A DNA stretch of 48,844 nt from Lacunisphaera sp. GTDB taxonomy: Bacteria > Verrucomicrobiota > Verrucomicrobiia > Opitutales > Opitutaceae. Of the stretch, positions 17,328-26,353 are shown piece by piece. The notes under the pieces are model-generated. The model saw nothing but the letters and a program-made list of their open reading frames with translations. It had not been told where the DNA came from and ran no database searches. The stretch is taken from positions 1 through 48,844 of the forward strand of contig JAQSDJ010000073.1 in NCBI GenBank assembly GCA_029945855.1, in the 5' to 3' direction. Both the position numbers and the translations under genes were made by a program. Each line of letters begins with the position of its first letter. The stretch's first letter is position 1.

Positions 17328-18368
17328 ATGGCTACCGCACCCCTCGGTTTTGGCCTCATCGGCGCCGGCACGATCGCCGGCTTCCACGCGCAGGCCATCG
17401 CGCAGCTCACCGGCGCCCGGTTGGTCGGCGTCGCCAGCCGCTCGCTCGCCAATGCCCGCAAGGTGGCCGACCCGCATGGGGTTTTCGCCACGGCCGATAC
17501 CGCCGCACTGCTCGCGCGGCCCGATCTCCATATCGTCTGCATCACCACGCCCAGCGGGGCCCACCTCGAGCCCGCCCTCGCCGCCATCCGCGCCGGGAAG
17601 CATGTCGTGATCGAGAAGCCGATCGAGATCACCCCGGCCCGCGCCGACCAGATCCTCGACGCCGCGGAACAAGCCGGCGTGCGCGTCGCCCCGATCTTCC
17701 AGGGCCGCTTCGGCGACGGCGCCCGCACCGTCAAGGCCGCGCTCGACGCCGGCCGGCTCGGCCGCCTCGTGCTGGCGAGCGCCTACGTGAAGTGGCACCG
17801 CACCGCGCAGTATTACACCGGTTACCGCGGCTCGCTTGGCCTCGACGGCGGCGGCGCGGTCATCAACCAGGCCATCCACGGCCTCGACCTGCTCCAGTGG
17901 TTCGCCGGTCTGCCCGCCGAGGTTTTTGCCTGGAAAACCCGCTGCGTCCACACCGGCATCGAGGCCGAGGACACCGCCGCCGCCGCGCTCCGGTTCCCCG
18001 GCGGCGCGCTCGGCGCCTTCGAGGCGAGCACCGCGCTGTGGCCGGGCTGGTCGCGCCGTATCGAGCTATGCGGCGAGCACGGTTCCATCTCGCTCGAGGA
18101 CGACCGCATCGCGAAGTGGGAATTCCGCGCCGCGCGACCGGAGGACGACGCCATCCGCACCGGCGGCGCCGCCAACGCCCTCGGCTCCGGTGCGAGCGAC
18201 CCCAAGGCCATCAGCACCGAGGGCCACCGCCGGCAATTACAGGATCTCGTCGATGCCCTGCGGGCTGACCGTGCGCCCGCGATCGACGGCCGCGAGGGCC
18301 GCAAGGCCGTGGCTTTCGTCCACGCCCTCTACGCCTCGGCCGAGTCCGGCCAGCCGGTGAAATTGTGA
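17328..18368 (+). CDS. Gfo/Idh/MocA-family oxidoreductase
   Basis: 346 residues from an ATG at 17328, where the Rossmann strand begins; the open frame to 17136 overlaps the divergent gene and the palindrome. It has GFGLIGAGTIAGFHAQAI (GxGxxA), CITTPSGAHLEPALAAIRAGKHVVIEKPIEI with the catalytic-type lysine of EKP, and INQAIHGLDLLQWFAG in the substrate domain. It is a cytoplasmic NAD(P)-dependent sugar-type dehydrogenase. Its stop TGA overlaps the GTG start of the next gene (GTGA), so the permease is translationally coupled to it. That suggests the permease imports the substrate or a precursor. Confidence 0.94.
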   Translation: MATAPLGFGLIGAGTIAGFHAQAIAQLTGARLVGVASRSLANARKVADPHGVFATADTAALLARPDLHIVCITTPSGAHLEPALAAIRAGKHVVIEKPIEITPARADQILDAAEQAGVRVAPIFQGRFGDGARTVKAALDAGRLGRLVLASAYVKWHRTAQYYTGYRGSLGLDGGGAVINQAIHGLDLLQWFAGLPAEVFAWKTRCVHTGIEAEDTAAAALRFPGGALGAFEASTALWPGWSRRIELCGEHGSISLEDDRIAKWEFRAARPEDDAIRTGGAANALGSGASDPKAISTEGHRRQLQDLVDALRADRAPAIDGREGRKAVAFVHALYASAESGQPVKL

Positions 18369-20053
18369 ACCCCCGGGACCAGACAAAACCGGTTTCCGCG
18401 GACAGCGCCTTGTTGCGCGAGGCCGCGGGTCGGCCGTTTCTCCGGCGCCTGCCCGTTTATTTCCGGCTTTCCGGGCCAGGCTGGTTGCAGAGCGCCATCA
18501 CGCTCGGCGGCGGGTCGCTCTCCGGCAGCCTTTACCTCGGCGTGCTCGGCGGCTTCGGCCTGCTCTGGCTCCAGCCGCTGGCGATGATCATCGGCATCGT
18601 GATGCTCTCGGCCATCGGTTACATGGCCACCGCCACCGGGCGCCGGCCCCTGCCCGCCATCAACGAATTCATCAATCCCGTGCTCGGCTGGGGCTGGGCC
18701 ATCGCCTCGCTGCTGGCGAGCATGGTCTGGGCGATGCCGCAATATTCGCTCTCGGTCGGTGTGCTGCAGCAAAACCTGCTGCCCGGCCTGCTGGGCGCGG
18801 ACGGACCGCTGGGGGAGACGGGCGGCCGGCTGGTGCCGACGCTGCTCATCGTGATTCTTTCCACCTGGATCACCTGGAGCTACGACCGGCCCGGGCGCGG
18901 GGTGAAGTTCTACGAAAACCTGCTCAAGGTCGTGGTCGGCCTCATCGTGCTGTGTTTCGCCGGGGTGGTCTGGCGCATCGCCGCCACGGCGCCGGGGCTC
19001 GACTGGGGCGTGCTGGCCGCCGGGTGCGTGCCGGATTTTTCCCTGCTCTTCCGGCCCGCCGCCGCGTTCCAGGATCTCATCGCCGCCACGCCCGCCGCCC
19101 ACCACGCCTACTGGACCGACTGGATCGTCCGCACCCAGCGCGACGTCATCGTGGCCGCGGCCGCCACCGCCGTGGGCATCAACATGACCTTCCTGTTCCC
19201 CTACTCGATCCTCCAGCGCGGCTGGGGCCGGGAATTTTCCGGGCTGCTCCGCTTCGACCTGGCGACGGGCATGTTCATCCCCTTCACGCTCGCGACCAGT
19301 TGCGTCGTGATCGCCGCCGCCTCGCAGTTCCACGCGGTGCCCCAACCGGGGATTTTGCCCGGCGAGGATCCCGCCGCCATCACCGCTCCGGCTTCGCCCC
19401 GGCAGCGCGCCGAATACGCCGGACTGTTGCGTGGGCTCGGCGCCACCAACCGGGCCACCCCCGCCGACCAGCGGCTGGCGGCGACGCTGGTCACGCGTGA
19501 CGCCCCGCATCTCGCCGCCGCCCTGGAACCGCTCACCGGGGCCTTTTTCGGCCGCGTGATCTTCAGCTTCGGCGTGCTGGGCATGACGCTCTCCACGATC
19601 ACGCTGATGATGCTCATCTCGGGCATGGTGGTGTGCGAGCTGCTCGGCCGGGAGCACCGCGGCTGGCCGCTGCGCCTGGGCAGCCTGCTGGCGGTGTCGG
19701 GCGCGCTCGGGCCGTTCCTCTGGAGCAAGGCCGCCTTCTGGCTCGCGGTGCCGACGTCCATCTTCGGCTTCATTCTGATGCCGATCGCCTACCTCACGTT
19801 TTCCCTGCTCATGAACCAGCGCCGGCTCCTCGGCGCCGACCTGCCGACGGGCGGCCGCCGCGTGATCTGGAACGTGCTGATGGGCGTCTGTCTCGGCGTC
19901 ACCGGTTCGGCCAGCGCCTACATGCTGTGGGACAAGGGCGGAAAGTGGGGCCTCGCCGCCGCCGCCGCGTTTCTGCTCGCCGCCGGGGCGGTCGATCTCC
20001 AGCGACGCTTCGCGCGGCCACCCGCGTCTCCCGTCGGCGACGAAACACGCTGA
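18365..20053 (+). CDS. NRAMP-like permease lacking the canonical metal-binding motifs
   Basis: 562 residues from a GTG at 18365 that overlaps the previous stop by 4 bp. About 11 membrane segments are seen, with the APC/NRAMP opening RLSGPGWLQSAITLGGGSLSG. In true NRAMP metal transporters the first helix carries DPGN and the sixth carries MPH. Here the corresponding segments read TLGGGSLSG and GINMTFLFPYSILQ, so the known metal ligands appear to be absent. A long loop after TM7 (about 320-375, rich in A, P, R) is also unusual. Databases would probably call it a divalent metal transporter, but the context and missing ligands make another substrate likely. Confidence 0.85.
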   Translation: MNPRDQTKPVSADSALLREAAGRPFLRRLPVYFRLSGPGWLQSAITLGGGSLSGSLYLGVLGGFGLLWLQPLAMIIGIVMLSAIGYMATATGRRPLPAINEFINPVLGWGWAIASLLASMVWAMPQYSLSVGVLQQNLLPGLLGADGPLGETGGRLVPTLLIVILSTWITWSYDRPGRGVKFYENLLKVVVGLIVLCFAGVVWRIAATAPGLDWGVLAAGCVPDFSLLFRPAAAFQDLIAATPAAHHAYWTDWIVRTQRDVIVAAAATAVGINMTFLFPYSILQRGWGREFSGLLRFDLATGMFIPFTLATSCVVIAAASQFHAVPQPGILPGEDPAAITAPASPRQRAEYAGLLRGLGATNRATPADQRLAATLVTRDAPHLAAALEPLTGAFFGRVIFSFGVLGMTLSTITLMMLISGMVVCELLGREHRGWPLRLGSLLAVSGALGPFLWSKAAFWLAVPTSIFGFILMPIAYLTFSLLMNQRRLLGADLPTGGRRVIWNVLMGVCLGVTGSASAYMLWDKGGKWGLAAAAAFLLAAGAVDLQRRFARPPASPVGDETR

Positions 20054-20074
20054 GCTTTAGGTCCGGCCGGCCGA

Positions 20075-21250
20075 TCAGGCCCGCCAGATCACCCGCGCAC
20101 CGTCGGCGCTCTGCAGGTGGATCATCTCGGGCGTGCGGCCGTGCTGGACTGCGTAAAGTCGGGCGATCTCCGCCACATCCGCCGCGGTGAACGTGTCCTT
20201 CGTCAACGCCATGACGGCGCCGCCAAAACCGCCGCCGGTCAGCCGGGCGCCGAGCACCGCGGGGTGCGGCTCCAGCAGGTTGACGAGGGTGTCGAGCGCC
20301 GGTGTGCTGTTCTCAAAGAGGTTTTGGGAGCTGCGGTGCGAAGCCGTCAGCAGGCGCCCGACCGCGGCCAGGTCGCCGCGCTGCAGGGCGGCGACCGTGT
20401 CGTGCACGCGCGCATGCTCCTCGACAATGTGTTTTGCGCGCTGGGCGAGCGCCGCCGGCAAGGCGAGTCCTCCGGACGAGCCGTTCTTCTCCGCCAGCTG
20501 CGCCGGCGTGAGATCGGCGAGCAAGGCGACACCCAACGTCTTGGCGGCGTCGAGACATTCCTGGTGCCGGGTCGCGTAAAGACCATCGATCAGCGCGTGC
20601 TTTTCGCGCGTGTTGAAGATCCACAGATGCGCCGACGGCGGGAACGGCACGACGGTAAAAGCCGGGCCCCGACAGTCGATGTGCACGAGGTGGCCCGCCT
20701 GGCCGTGGGCGCTGGTGCCCTGATCGAGGATGCCGCAGGGCACGCCGACATATTTGTTCTCCGCGTGGCGGCCGAGCGCGGCCAGCGGGCCGGGTTCGAT
20801 CGTCGCCCCCACCAGGGCGAGCAGGGCCAGCGTCGTCGACAGTTCCAGCGCCGCGCTGCTGCTGAGCCCGGCGCCTGCGGGCAAATCAGACACGACCAGC
20901 AGGTCGAAACCCGCGGGCCGGGGCAGGTTGAGATCGCGGAGGCTGCGCCAGACGCCGAGCGGATAGTTGGCCCACGAGTCGGAGCCGGTGATGCGCGTGC
21001 CGGGATCCGCCGGCAATTCGAGCACAGCCGGCCCGGTCGCGCTGCACAGGCGCAACCGCCCGGAAGAATTGCCCGCGGCCGCGACCCATACGTAGCGGTC
21101 GATGGCTGCGCCGAGCACGGCCCCGCCGTTGTAGTCGGTGTGGTTGCCGATGAACTCCACCCGGCCGGGCGCCCGGGCGATGACCGCCGGCGCCTGGCCG
21201 TAGGTCTGCTGGAAAAGGGCGGTGACTTCCTGAGTGGTTGGCGTGCTCAC
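20075..21250 (-). CDS. galK: galactokinase
   Basis: 391 residues from a GTG at 21250 (MSTPTTQEV). The frame continues three codons to a TTG at 21259; neither has a clear ribosome site. The signature GRVEFIGNHTDYNGG is the galactokinase motif, in a variant with N in place of the usual E. The GHMP ATP-binding loop PAGAGLSSSAALE and the third motif LTGGGFGGAVMAL are both present. It phosphorylates galactose to galactose 1-phosphate, the entry step of the Leloir pathway; no galT or galE is in the window. The segment NGSSGGLALPA (minus strand near 20462-20483) is encoded by a sequence resembling a nearby intergenic palindrome. Confidence 0.94.
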   Translation of the reverse strand: MSTPTTQEVTALFQQTYGQAPAVIARAPGRVEFIGNHTDYNGGAVLGAAIDRYVWVAAAGNSSGRLRLCSATGPAVLELPADPGTRITGSDSWANYPLGVWRSLRDLNLPRPAGFDLLVVSDLPAGAGLSSSAALELSTTLALLALVGATIEPGPLAALGRHAENKYVGVPCGILDQGTSAHGQAGHLVHIDCRGPAFTVVPFPPSAHLWIFNTREKHALIDGLYATRHQECLDAAKTLGVALLADLTPAQLAEKNGSSGGLALPAALAQRAKHIVEEHARVHDTVAALQRGDLAAVGRLLTASHRSSQNLFENSTPALDTLVNLLEPHPAVLGARLTGGGFGGAVMALTKDTFTAADVAEIARLYAVQHGRTPEMIHLQSADGARVIWRA

Positions 21251-21298
21251 AGGGGCCAAGGAAAAACCAAGCAGGCGGGCGGCGTCAAGGATACGACC

Positions 21299-22600
21299 TC
21301 AGTTCTTCGTCCCCGGCTCCGGCCGGCGGGGCGACGGGCCTCCCGGGCCGGGCGACTGGTTCAGGTAATCCGGCGGCGATTCGGGCTGCGCGGGATCCAT
21401 GTCCCGGTAATCATCCACGATGAACTTCGCGAGCGCGGGCACGTTCGCCTTGATGCCGCGGACGATGTTCTTCGCCAGCAGGTAGCCGCCGTAACCGTTG
21501 AGATGCGTCTGGTCGGCGAAGGCCGTGCCGACATCCGGCCCGAGCGCCGTCCACATCACCTTGCTCATGGCCCATTGGTCGATGAGCGGCACGTTGTGCT
21601 CCGCGGCGAACTCGCGCATGGCCCGGGCCCACGGCCCGACGGTGTCGCCGTTGCTGCGGCGTTCCATCGGCGTGACGAGCACGAGGGTCGCCCCGCGGCG
21701 CCTAGTCTCGGCGAGGTAGACGCCAAGGTAGGCCTTGAACGTGGTCGCCGGGTCGGTGTAGCTCTGCGGCCATTGCGGCTTCGAGTCGTTGTGGGCGAAC
21801 TGCACGAGGAAGAAGTCGCCGGCCTTCATCTGGCTGAGGACCTTGTCGAAGCGATGACCGGTGAGGAAGCTCTTGCTCGTCTCGCCGCCCTCGGCGGCGT
21901 TGCATAGCGCGATCTCCGGCTTGAGGAACTGGCAGAGCTGCGTCGGCCAGTTGCCGCCGGGGCCGCGGCGCGGGTCGCCCACCGTCGAGTCGCCGGCGGT
22001 GAAGAGCGTCGGCACAGTGTCATCCTTCACGAGTTCCAATGCGGCGAGGACCGGCCGGCGGCCGTTGAACTCAAGGGTGAGTTTCTCGTCCCAATGGCGC
22101 GCCTCGGTCTCGCCGGCCAGGAACATGTGGACGATCGAGCCGCCCGGCGCGTTCGGCGGCGGCGGCGGGAGCTGCGGCCGGCGCACGTTGGCATAAAACG
22201 TCCGCTGCGTGAAATGTCCGGCGGCCGTCACGATCTCCACGGCCATGATGTGACCTGACTCGGTGCGGAGGGTGGTGTCGGTCGCCTCGGCGGGGTCTCC
22301 GAGTGTGACGATGACCCGGTAATTTCCCTCCGGCACCTTGACCGAGAAGAAGAACGGGGTGTCGACGCCGGGCTTGGTGCCGAGGTCGAAGCCGTGACCT
22401 TTCTCGACGGTGTAAGCGTCGTCGGCCTTCACCGCCGTGGCGCCGGCCGCGCCCTGGCCTGCGCCGAAGTCGAAATGGTATTCCACGCTGACCGGTGGCG
22501 GCGGCGGGAGGGGTTTGTCCTCGGGCCGCTGGGCGAAGAGCGCGGTGGCGCCGAGCAGGCAGAGGCCCGCGAGGAGAATCGAACGGGAATGGTTTTGCAT
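21299..22600 (-). CDS. secreted SGNH esterase, CE12-like (rhamnogalacturonan acetylesterase type)
   Basis: 433 residues from an ATG at 22600, with a signal peptide (about 1-23). Residues about 38-195 form a beta-rich N-terminal domain. The SGNH hydrolase follows: TAGDSTVGD with nucleophile S205, the glycine block AAEGGETSKSF, FAHND with N271, and FADQTHLNGYGG with D363 and H366. This arrangement matches CE12 rhamnogalacturonan acetylesterases, which remove acetyl groups from pectin backbones. The C-terminal tail is proline-rich. It lies 48 bp downstream of the galactokinase start on the same strand. With the GH29 gene it suggests pectin or similar glycan breakdown. Confidence 0.9.
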   Translation of the reverse strand: MQNHSRSILLAGLCLLGATALFAQRPEDKPLPPPPPVSVEYHFDFGAGQGAAGATAVKADDAYTVEKGHGFDLGTKPGVDTPFFFSVKVPEGNYRVIVTLGDPAEATDTTLRTESGHIMAVEIVTAAGHFTQRTFYANVRRPQLPPPPPNAPGGSIVHMFLAGETEARHWDEKLTLEFNGRRPVLAALELVKDDTVPTLFTAGDSTVGDPRRGPGGNWPTQLCQFLKPEIALCNAAEGGETSKSFLTGHRFDKVLSQMKAGDFFLVQFAHNDSKPQWPQSYTDPATTFKAYLGVYLAETRRRGATLVLVTPMERRSNGDTVGPWARAMREFAAEHNVPLIDQWAMSKVMWTALGPDVGTAFADQTHLNGYGGYLLAKNIVRGIKANVPALAKFIVDDYRDMDPAQPESPPDYLNQSPGPGGPSPRRPEPGTKN

Positions 22601-22626
22601 GGGGAGGAAAAGAAGAGGCGAACTTT

Positions 22627-22790
22627 TTAACCACTGATTTTACCCGGATGAAACCGGATCAGAGGATTGCCACAAAGAGACACGAAAATGATCTGATTTG
22701 CCTGCGTGAATGTTCCGCGCGCCTGTAGGCGCCTTGTGCGTTTCGCAGGCCAGCAGATTCTTGTGGCTTTTTGCGGCCATCAAATGCCTT
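22627..22790. repeat. composite AT-richer dispersed repeat
   Basis: The left part (22629-22663) has the wording AACCACTGATTTTACCCGGA. Next, ATTGCCACAAAGAGACACGA (22666-22685) pairs imperfectly with TTCTTGTGGCTTTTTGCGGCC (about 22760-22780). Just beyond, TTGGACGTT occurs twice (about 22808-22828). The whole is less GC-rich than coding DNA and holds no gene. It is the same style as elements at 24444, 39118 and 42543. Confidence 0.6.
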
Positions 22791-22843
22791 GGTTCGATAT
22801 TCAGCATTGGACGTTACAAGTTGGACGTTGAGCGTTCGGCGCT

Positions 22844-24307
22844 TCAGTGCGCCGACGGGGTCTTGCTCGGGTCGACCAGCGTGCCGGAGTGACCGATATC
22901 CTGCGGCAGCGGTTCGCCGCCGTCGACCACGATGGGGGTGGCAAACTCGAGCACCGCAACCGATACATCGGGATCGGGCGCGGCGCCGGGCAGCGTCACG
23001 ACAAGACCTTCGGGGGTGACGACCGCGGTCACGGTCGCGCCGCCGTTCAGCAGACGGCCGTTGTGCGCAGGCTGCTTCACGCCGGGCAGGAGAATTTTGC
23101 CGTCGGCCGGCCAGGTCCACACGTGGAGGTAGAGAGTCGTCGTCCCATCGGTTGCGCGCCGATAGGTGGTGCGGCCCCAGTCAAGCGGCTTGAGGTAGAG
23201 CCCGCCACGGGTCGCGTAGATCGCCTCGCCGTTGACCTTGAGCCAGCGGCCCATCGCGAGCAGGCGGTCGATCTCCGGCTGGGGAATCACGCCCTCGGCC
23301 GTCGGACCGACGTTGAGCAGGTAGTTGCCGTCCTTGCTGGCGATGTCGGAGAGGTTGTGGATGAGCTGCGGCGCGGACTTCCAGTTCAGGTCGTCGGCCC
23401 GGTAGCCCCACGAACCGTTGATGGTCATGTTGACCTCGAGGGCGCGGCCGAGCATGGCGCTGGCCGGGATGCGCTGTTCGGAGGTGCGGAAGTCGCCTAG
23501 CACACCGCCGCCAAGCCGGCTGTTGTGGATGAGCCCGGGCTGCGCGACGACGAGGTCGAAGAACGGCTTCGCGCGCGCGGGCGTCATCGAATACTCCGTG
23601 TCCCACCAGAGGATGTCGGGGTGGAACTTCTCGAGCAGCTCGCGCGCCTGCGGCAGCGCGATGGTCCGGAGGTAGGTGTCGAAGTCGCCGTGTTGATGCG
23701 CGGCATCCCAGGGCTGGTCGCGGCCCTTGCCGCCGCCGGGGTTCACCCAGTCCTGCGACTGCGAATAGTAGGTGCCGAACTTCAGGCCCCGGGCGCGGAC
23801 GGCGGCGGCGAGCGGCGCGATCAGGTCGCGCCTCGCGCCGGAGGCCTTGACCGCGTTCCAGTCGGAATACGCGGAATCATACAGGGCGAAGCCGTCGTGG
23901 TGCTTGGCGGTGATGACGACATATCTGACGCCCGCGTCGGCCGCGAGTTGCGCCCAGGCGACCGGGTCATATTTTGCCGCGGTGAAGTCCTTCGCGAAAG
24001 CCTTGTAGTCGGCGATGGGGATCCGACCCTGGTTCATGATCCACTCCGCGCCGAGGGATTGGCCCTGCCAGACGCCGGCGGGCACGGCGTAGACCCCCCA
24101 GTGGATGAACAGACCGAAGCGCGCCTCGCGAAACCATTGCAGCCGCGCCACCTGCTGGGCGGGCGATTCGGCACGCACCACCGCCGGCAGCGGCGGCAGA
24201 CCGGCGGCCGCGGGCGCCATCAATATCGCCGGGGCGGGCGCATCCGCCGCCAGGGCGGCCACTGGCAGCGAAAGCAAAAGGACCAGGCGAAGGAACTGGA
24301 GGCTCAT
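22844..24307 (-). CDS. secreted alpha-L-fucosidase, GH29 (second copy)
   Basis: 487 residues from an ATG at 24307, opening with a signal peptide (MSLQFLRLVLLLSLPVAALA). The catalytic domain matches the first GH29 protein in layout: EARFGLFIHWGVYAVP, TAKHHDGFALYDSAYSDW, a nucleophile segment HPDILWWDTEYS with D236, LEVNMTINGSWGYR and YLLNVGPTAEGVIPQP. A C-terminal beta-domain follows. Sequence outside these blocks differs strongly from the copy at 1856-3271, so the two probably prefer different linkages or act on different glycans. It is oriented with the esterase and galactokinase genes, but a 243-bp gap with a repeat separates it from them. Confidence 0.94.
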   Translation of the reverse strand: MSLQFLRLVLLLSLPVAALAADAPAPAILMAPAAAGLPPLPAVVRAESPAQQVARLQWFREARFGLFIHWGVYAVPAGVWQGQSLGAEWIMNQGRIPIADYKAFAKDFTAAKYDPVAWAQLAADAGVRYVVITAKHHDGFALYDSAYSDWNAVKASGARRDLIAPLAAAVRARGLKFGTYYSQSQDWVNPGGGKGRDQPWDAAHQHGDFDTYLRTIALPQARELLEKFHPDILWWDTEYSMTPARAKPFFDLVVAQPGLIHNSRLGGGVLGDFRTSEQRIPASAMLGRALEVNMTINGSWGYRADDLNWKSAPQLIHNLSDIASKDGNYLLNVGPTAEGVIPQPEIDRLLAMGRWLKVNGEAIYATRGGLYLKPLDWGRTTYRRATDGTTTLYLHVWTWPADGKILLPGVKQPAHNGRLLNGGATVTAVVTPEGLVVTLPGAAPDPDVSVAVLEFATPIVVDGGEPLPQDIGHSGTLVDPSKTPSAH

Positions 24308-24443
24308 GGGGTGCAGGCAGGATGCGCCTCCCCGGTGCCGGCGGCCAGCTTCGTTCCAGTATGACAGTAAGGACGCCGCTCCCAAAAACTTTGGCTTTCC
24401 TTCGGCGGACTACCGCGGACTACCGATACGGACTCTTGCAGTT

Positions 24444-24588
24444 GAAAACCACCGAAGAACCCAAATGAACACAGATAGGCCGGACCGCGCAGCTGAAGGG
24501 AACTGGCACCCGGGAGCCGAATGGTTCCGACTCGGGGATCTCCCACTCTTTATCGATCCGTGTGCATCCGTGTTTATCTGTGGTTGAA
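24444..24588. repeat. dispersed inverted repeat (AACCAC...GTGGTT class)
   Basis: The left arm (AAACCACCGAAGAACCCAAA and ATGAACACAGATA) pairs imperfectly with the right arm (CATCCGTGTTTATCTGTGGT). The spacer is about 70 bp of GC-rich sequence. It occupies most of the 296-bp gap between the second fucosidase and the small gene at 24604. An open frame through it is not a gene. Confidence 0.75.
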
Positions 24589-24603
24589 ATGAATTGTTCC
24601 CGT

Positions 24604-24822
24604 TCAGGCAACCGGCAGCTTGTTTTTCCGCAGGAACTGGTCGAGGGCGGCGAGATCGGCGGCCTCCGTTTCGCCGAGCAGGTATTTCGGCGCCGCTGCC
24701 CGCTGCAGGAAGTCTTTCAGCCAAAGCAGCATGTTTTCGCGGCGCGGCAGCCAAATCGCCGGGGCGGCGAGGATGTCGGCTTGCAGGGCGCGGGCTTGGG
24801 CCAGTTGTTCGTTGTTGTTCAT
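24604..24822 (-). CDS. small hypothetical protein coupled to the transglutaminase gene
   Basis: 72 residues from an ATG at 24822 that overlaps the upstream stop (ATGA), so translation is coupled. The longer frame to 25422 is a shadow of the transglutaminase gene. The sequence is mainly helical (QLAQARALQADILAAP, ENMLLWLKDFLQRAAAPKYLL) with no signal peptide or cysteines. I do not recognise it. The 4-bp overlap and normal high-GC codon use support a real gene. It may bind or regulate its partner; that is inference. Confidence 0.75.
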   Translation of the reverse strand: MNNNEQLAQARALQADILAAPAIWLPRRENMLLWLKDFLQRAAAPKYLLGETEAADLAALDQFLRKNKLPVA

Positions 24823-25802
24823 AAGCTGTCCGGAGAGGAGAGGACGGGCAGATCCGCGGCCGCATACGGCACCTCGGTCTGCACCGTGGTCCGGTTGTCG
24901 AGACGGCGGGAGAAATCGAGCGGGTCGCCGACGCCGACCGTGCCGCGCGGCACCTGGTAGGCCCAGACTTGGAAATAGGTGAGCGTCGCGCCGCCAAAGA
25001 TCGTGGAGAAGGCTCCGTCGACGGCGTCCTGGCCGCAGGCGATGTCGATGCGGCCGATGCGCGGGGCATGGAAACGCGCGTCCGTTGTGAACCAATGGCC
25101 GCCGACGTAGACCTCGGCGTAGGCGTGGAAATCCATGTGGTTCTCCGGATCCGGCACGCCGACGTCGGGCAGGTGTCCCGTGACATAGCGCGCCGGGAGG
25201 TTGAAGGTGCGGTTGAGCGCGACGGCCAGGTGGGCGAAGTCGCGGCAGACGCCGTAGCCGCGCTGGAGCACGTCCCACGCGGACAGCTCGGGCCGGCCGG
25301 ACAGGTAGCGATACTCGAGGTTGTCGTGCAGCCACCGGCTGATCGCGGCCACACGCGGCAGGCCGTGCTCGACGCGGCCGAATTTCTCCCAGGCAAAATT
25401 GGCCAGCTTGTCCGAGTCGCAATACCGGCTGGGCAGCGTGTAGCGGAGGATTTCCGGCGGCAGCTCCTCCGGCGCGACCGGCCGGTCGGCGGGCAGGCCG
25501 GCGTTGTCCGGGAGCGCCGAGACGGCCAAAATGGCGTCGTGGCGGATGGAATTGGTGCCCGGCGCGAGGCGGACCTGCCGGACATGGTTTCCGTGGCTGT
25601 CGGTGAATTCCCGCGTCGGGAGGTTTTCGCCGATGGTCAGCGCCTGAAACACGACCGCATGGTTGCGGCCCGGGCGCGGCTGCAGGTTGAGCAACAACGA
25701 GGCCGTGCCGGTGACCTCGTAGGCGAGGCTGCAGCCGACGCGCAACGTCAGGTCGAACTCCGGCGCGATGTTAAGGCCCGGCGGGCGGTTGGTGGCGGAC
25801 AC
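24819..25802 (-). CDS. transglutaminase-like cysteine protease-fold protein
   Basis: 327 residues from an ATG at 25802. The N-terminal half (about 17-110) is beta-rich. The transglutaminase core has its triad in order: C186 in GYGVCRDFAHLAVAL, H226 in MDFHAYAEVYV and D241 in FTTDARFH. Such proteins (COG1305 type) may cross-link, hydrolyse or transfer on amide bonds; bacterial members are mostly of unknown function. No signal peptide is seen, so it is probably cytoplasmic. The stop overlaps the start of the 72-residue gene. Confidence 0.9.
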   Translation of the reverse strand: MSATNRPPGLNIAPEFDLTLRVGCSLAYEVTGTASLLLNLQPRPGRNHAVVFQALTIGENLPTREFTDSHGNHVRQVRLAPGTNSIRHDAILAVSALPDNAGLPADRPVAPEELPPEILRYTLPSRYCDSDKLANFAWEKFGRVEHGLPRVAAISRWLHDNLEYRYLSGRPELSAWDVLQRGYGVCRDFAHLAVALNRTFNLPARYVTGHLPDVGVPDPENHMDFHAYAEVYVGGHWFTTDARFHAPRIGRIDIACGQDAVDGAFSTIFGGATLTYFQVWAYQVPRGTVGVGDPLDFSRRLDNRTTVQTEVPYAAADLPVLSSPDSL

Positions 25803-26353
25803 GCTCCGACGGTAGCAGGAACCTGCCCAACCGGACGATGTATATCGGCCCGCCGGAGCCGCGCGCGGGCAACGGGTTGCCCGGCCATGCGCTTAACCGG
25901 ATTATAGTTGGCGAAACCCGCGTCGGCCGTGCGCGGGACCGGCGCTTGAAATTTCATGGCCCCGAGGGTGCGGTCTTTGTGTTTCATACTTTTGTCGGGG
26001 TTGGGGGTTAGGGATTGAGGGGTTGCTGCCGGCACTCGGCTTGCGCCTGTGCCTTGGGCAAAATGTCGTCGCGGTGAAATCGCCGTAGGCGAGCTGCGCC
26101 TTCCAATGAAGGCGAGCGCGTGAACCTGCGAGCGGTCTCGACCGCGATCGTGATTCAACGCCGACCGCAGGGTCGTTGGCGGCAAAAACGTTATCTGGAC
26201 GCACGCGGCCCCGGCGAAAACCGGCACGCTGCCCACGCGATGAATATTCACGCGAAATTCTCTTCCCGAATTCACCCCGCGCGATTTATTGACCATGCGT
26301 CTCCACAAAAAGCCAATCCCCAGCTGCGTGCTTCGCGCCCCCATACTCCGCCC
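25803..26353. other. 551-bp divergent intergenic region
   Basis: It lies between the transglutaminase gene and the large Asp-box protein gene. No convincing gene: the open frames through it lack protein-like composition. It holds a near-perfect palindrome at 25864-25881 (arms CGGGCAAC and GTTGCCCG) and an AT-rich one at 26241-26250 (TGAATATTCA) framed by CGCG on both sides, 104 bp before the downstream ATG. These may be operators. Confidence 0.5.

Noticed and set aside
24420-24611. 63-residue frame with DKHGCTRIDKE-like sequence
   Set aside because: It is a translation of the dispersed inverted repeat at 24444-24588, not a gene.
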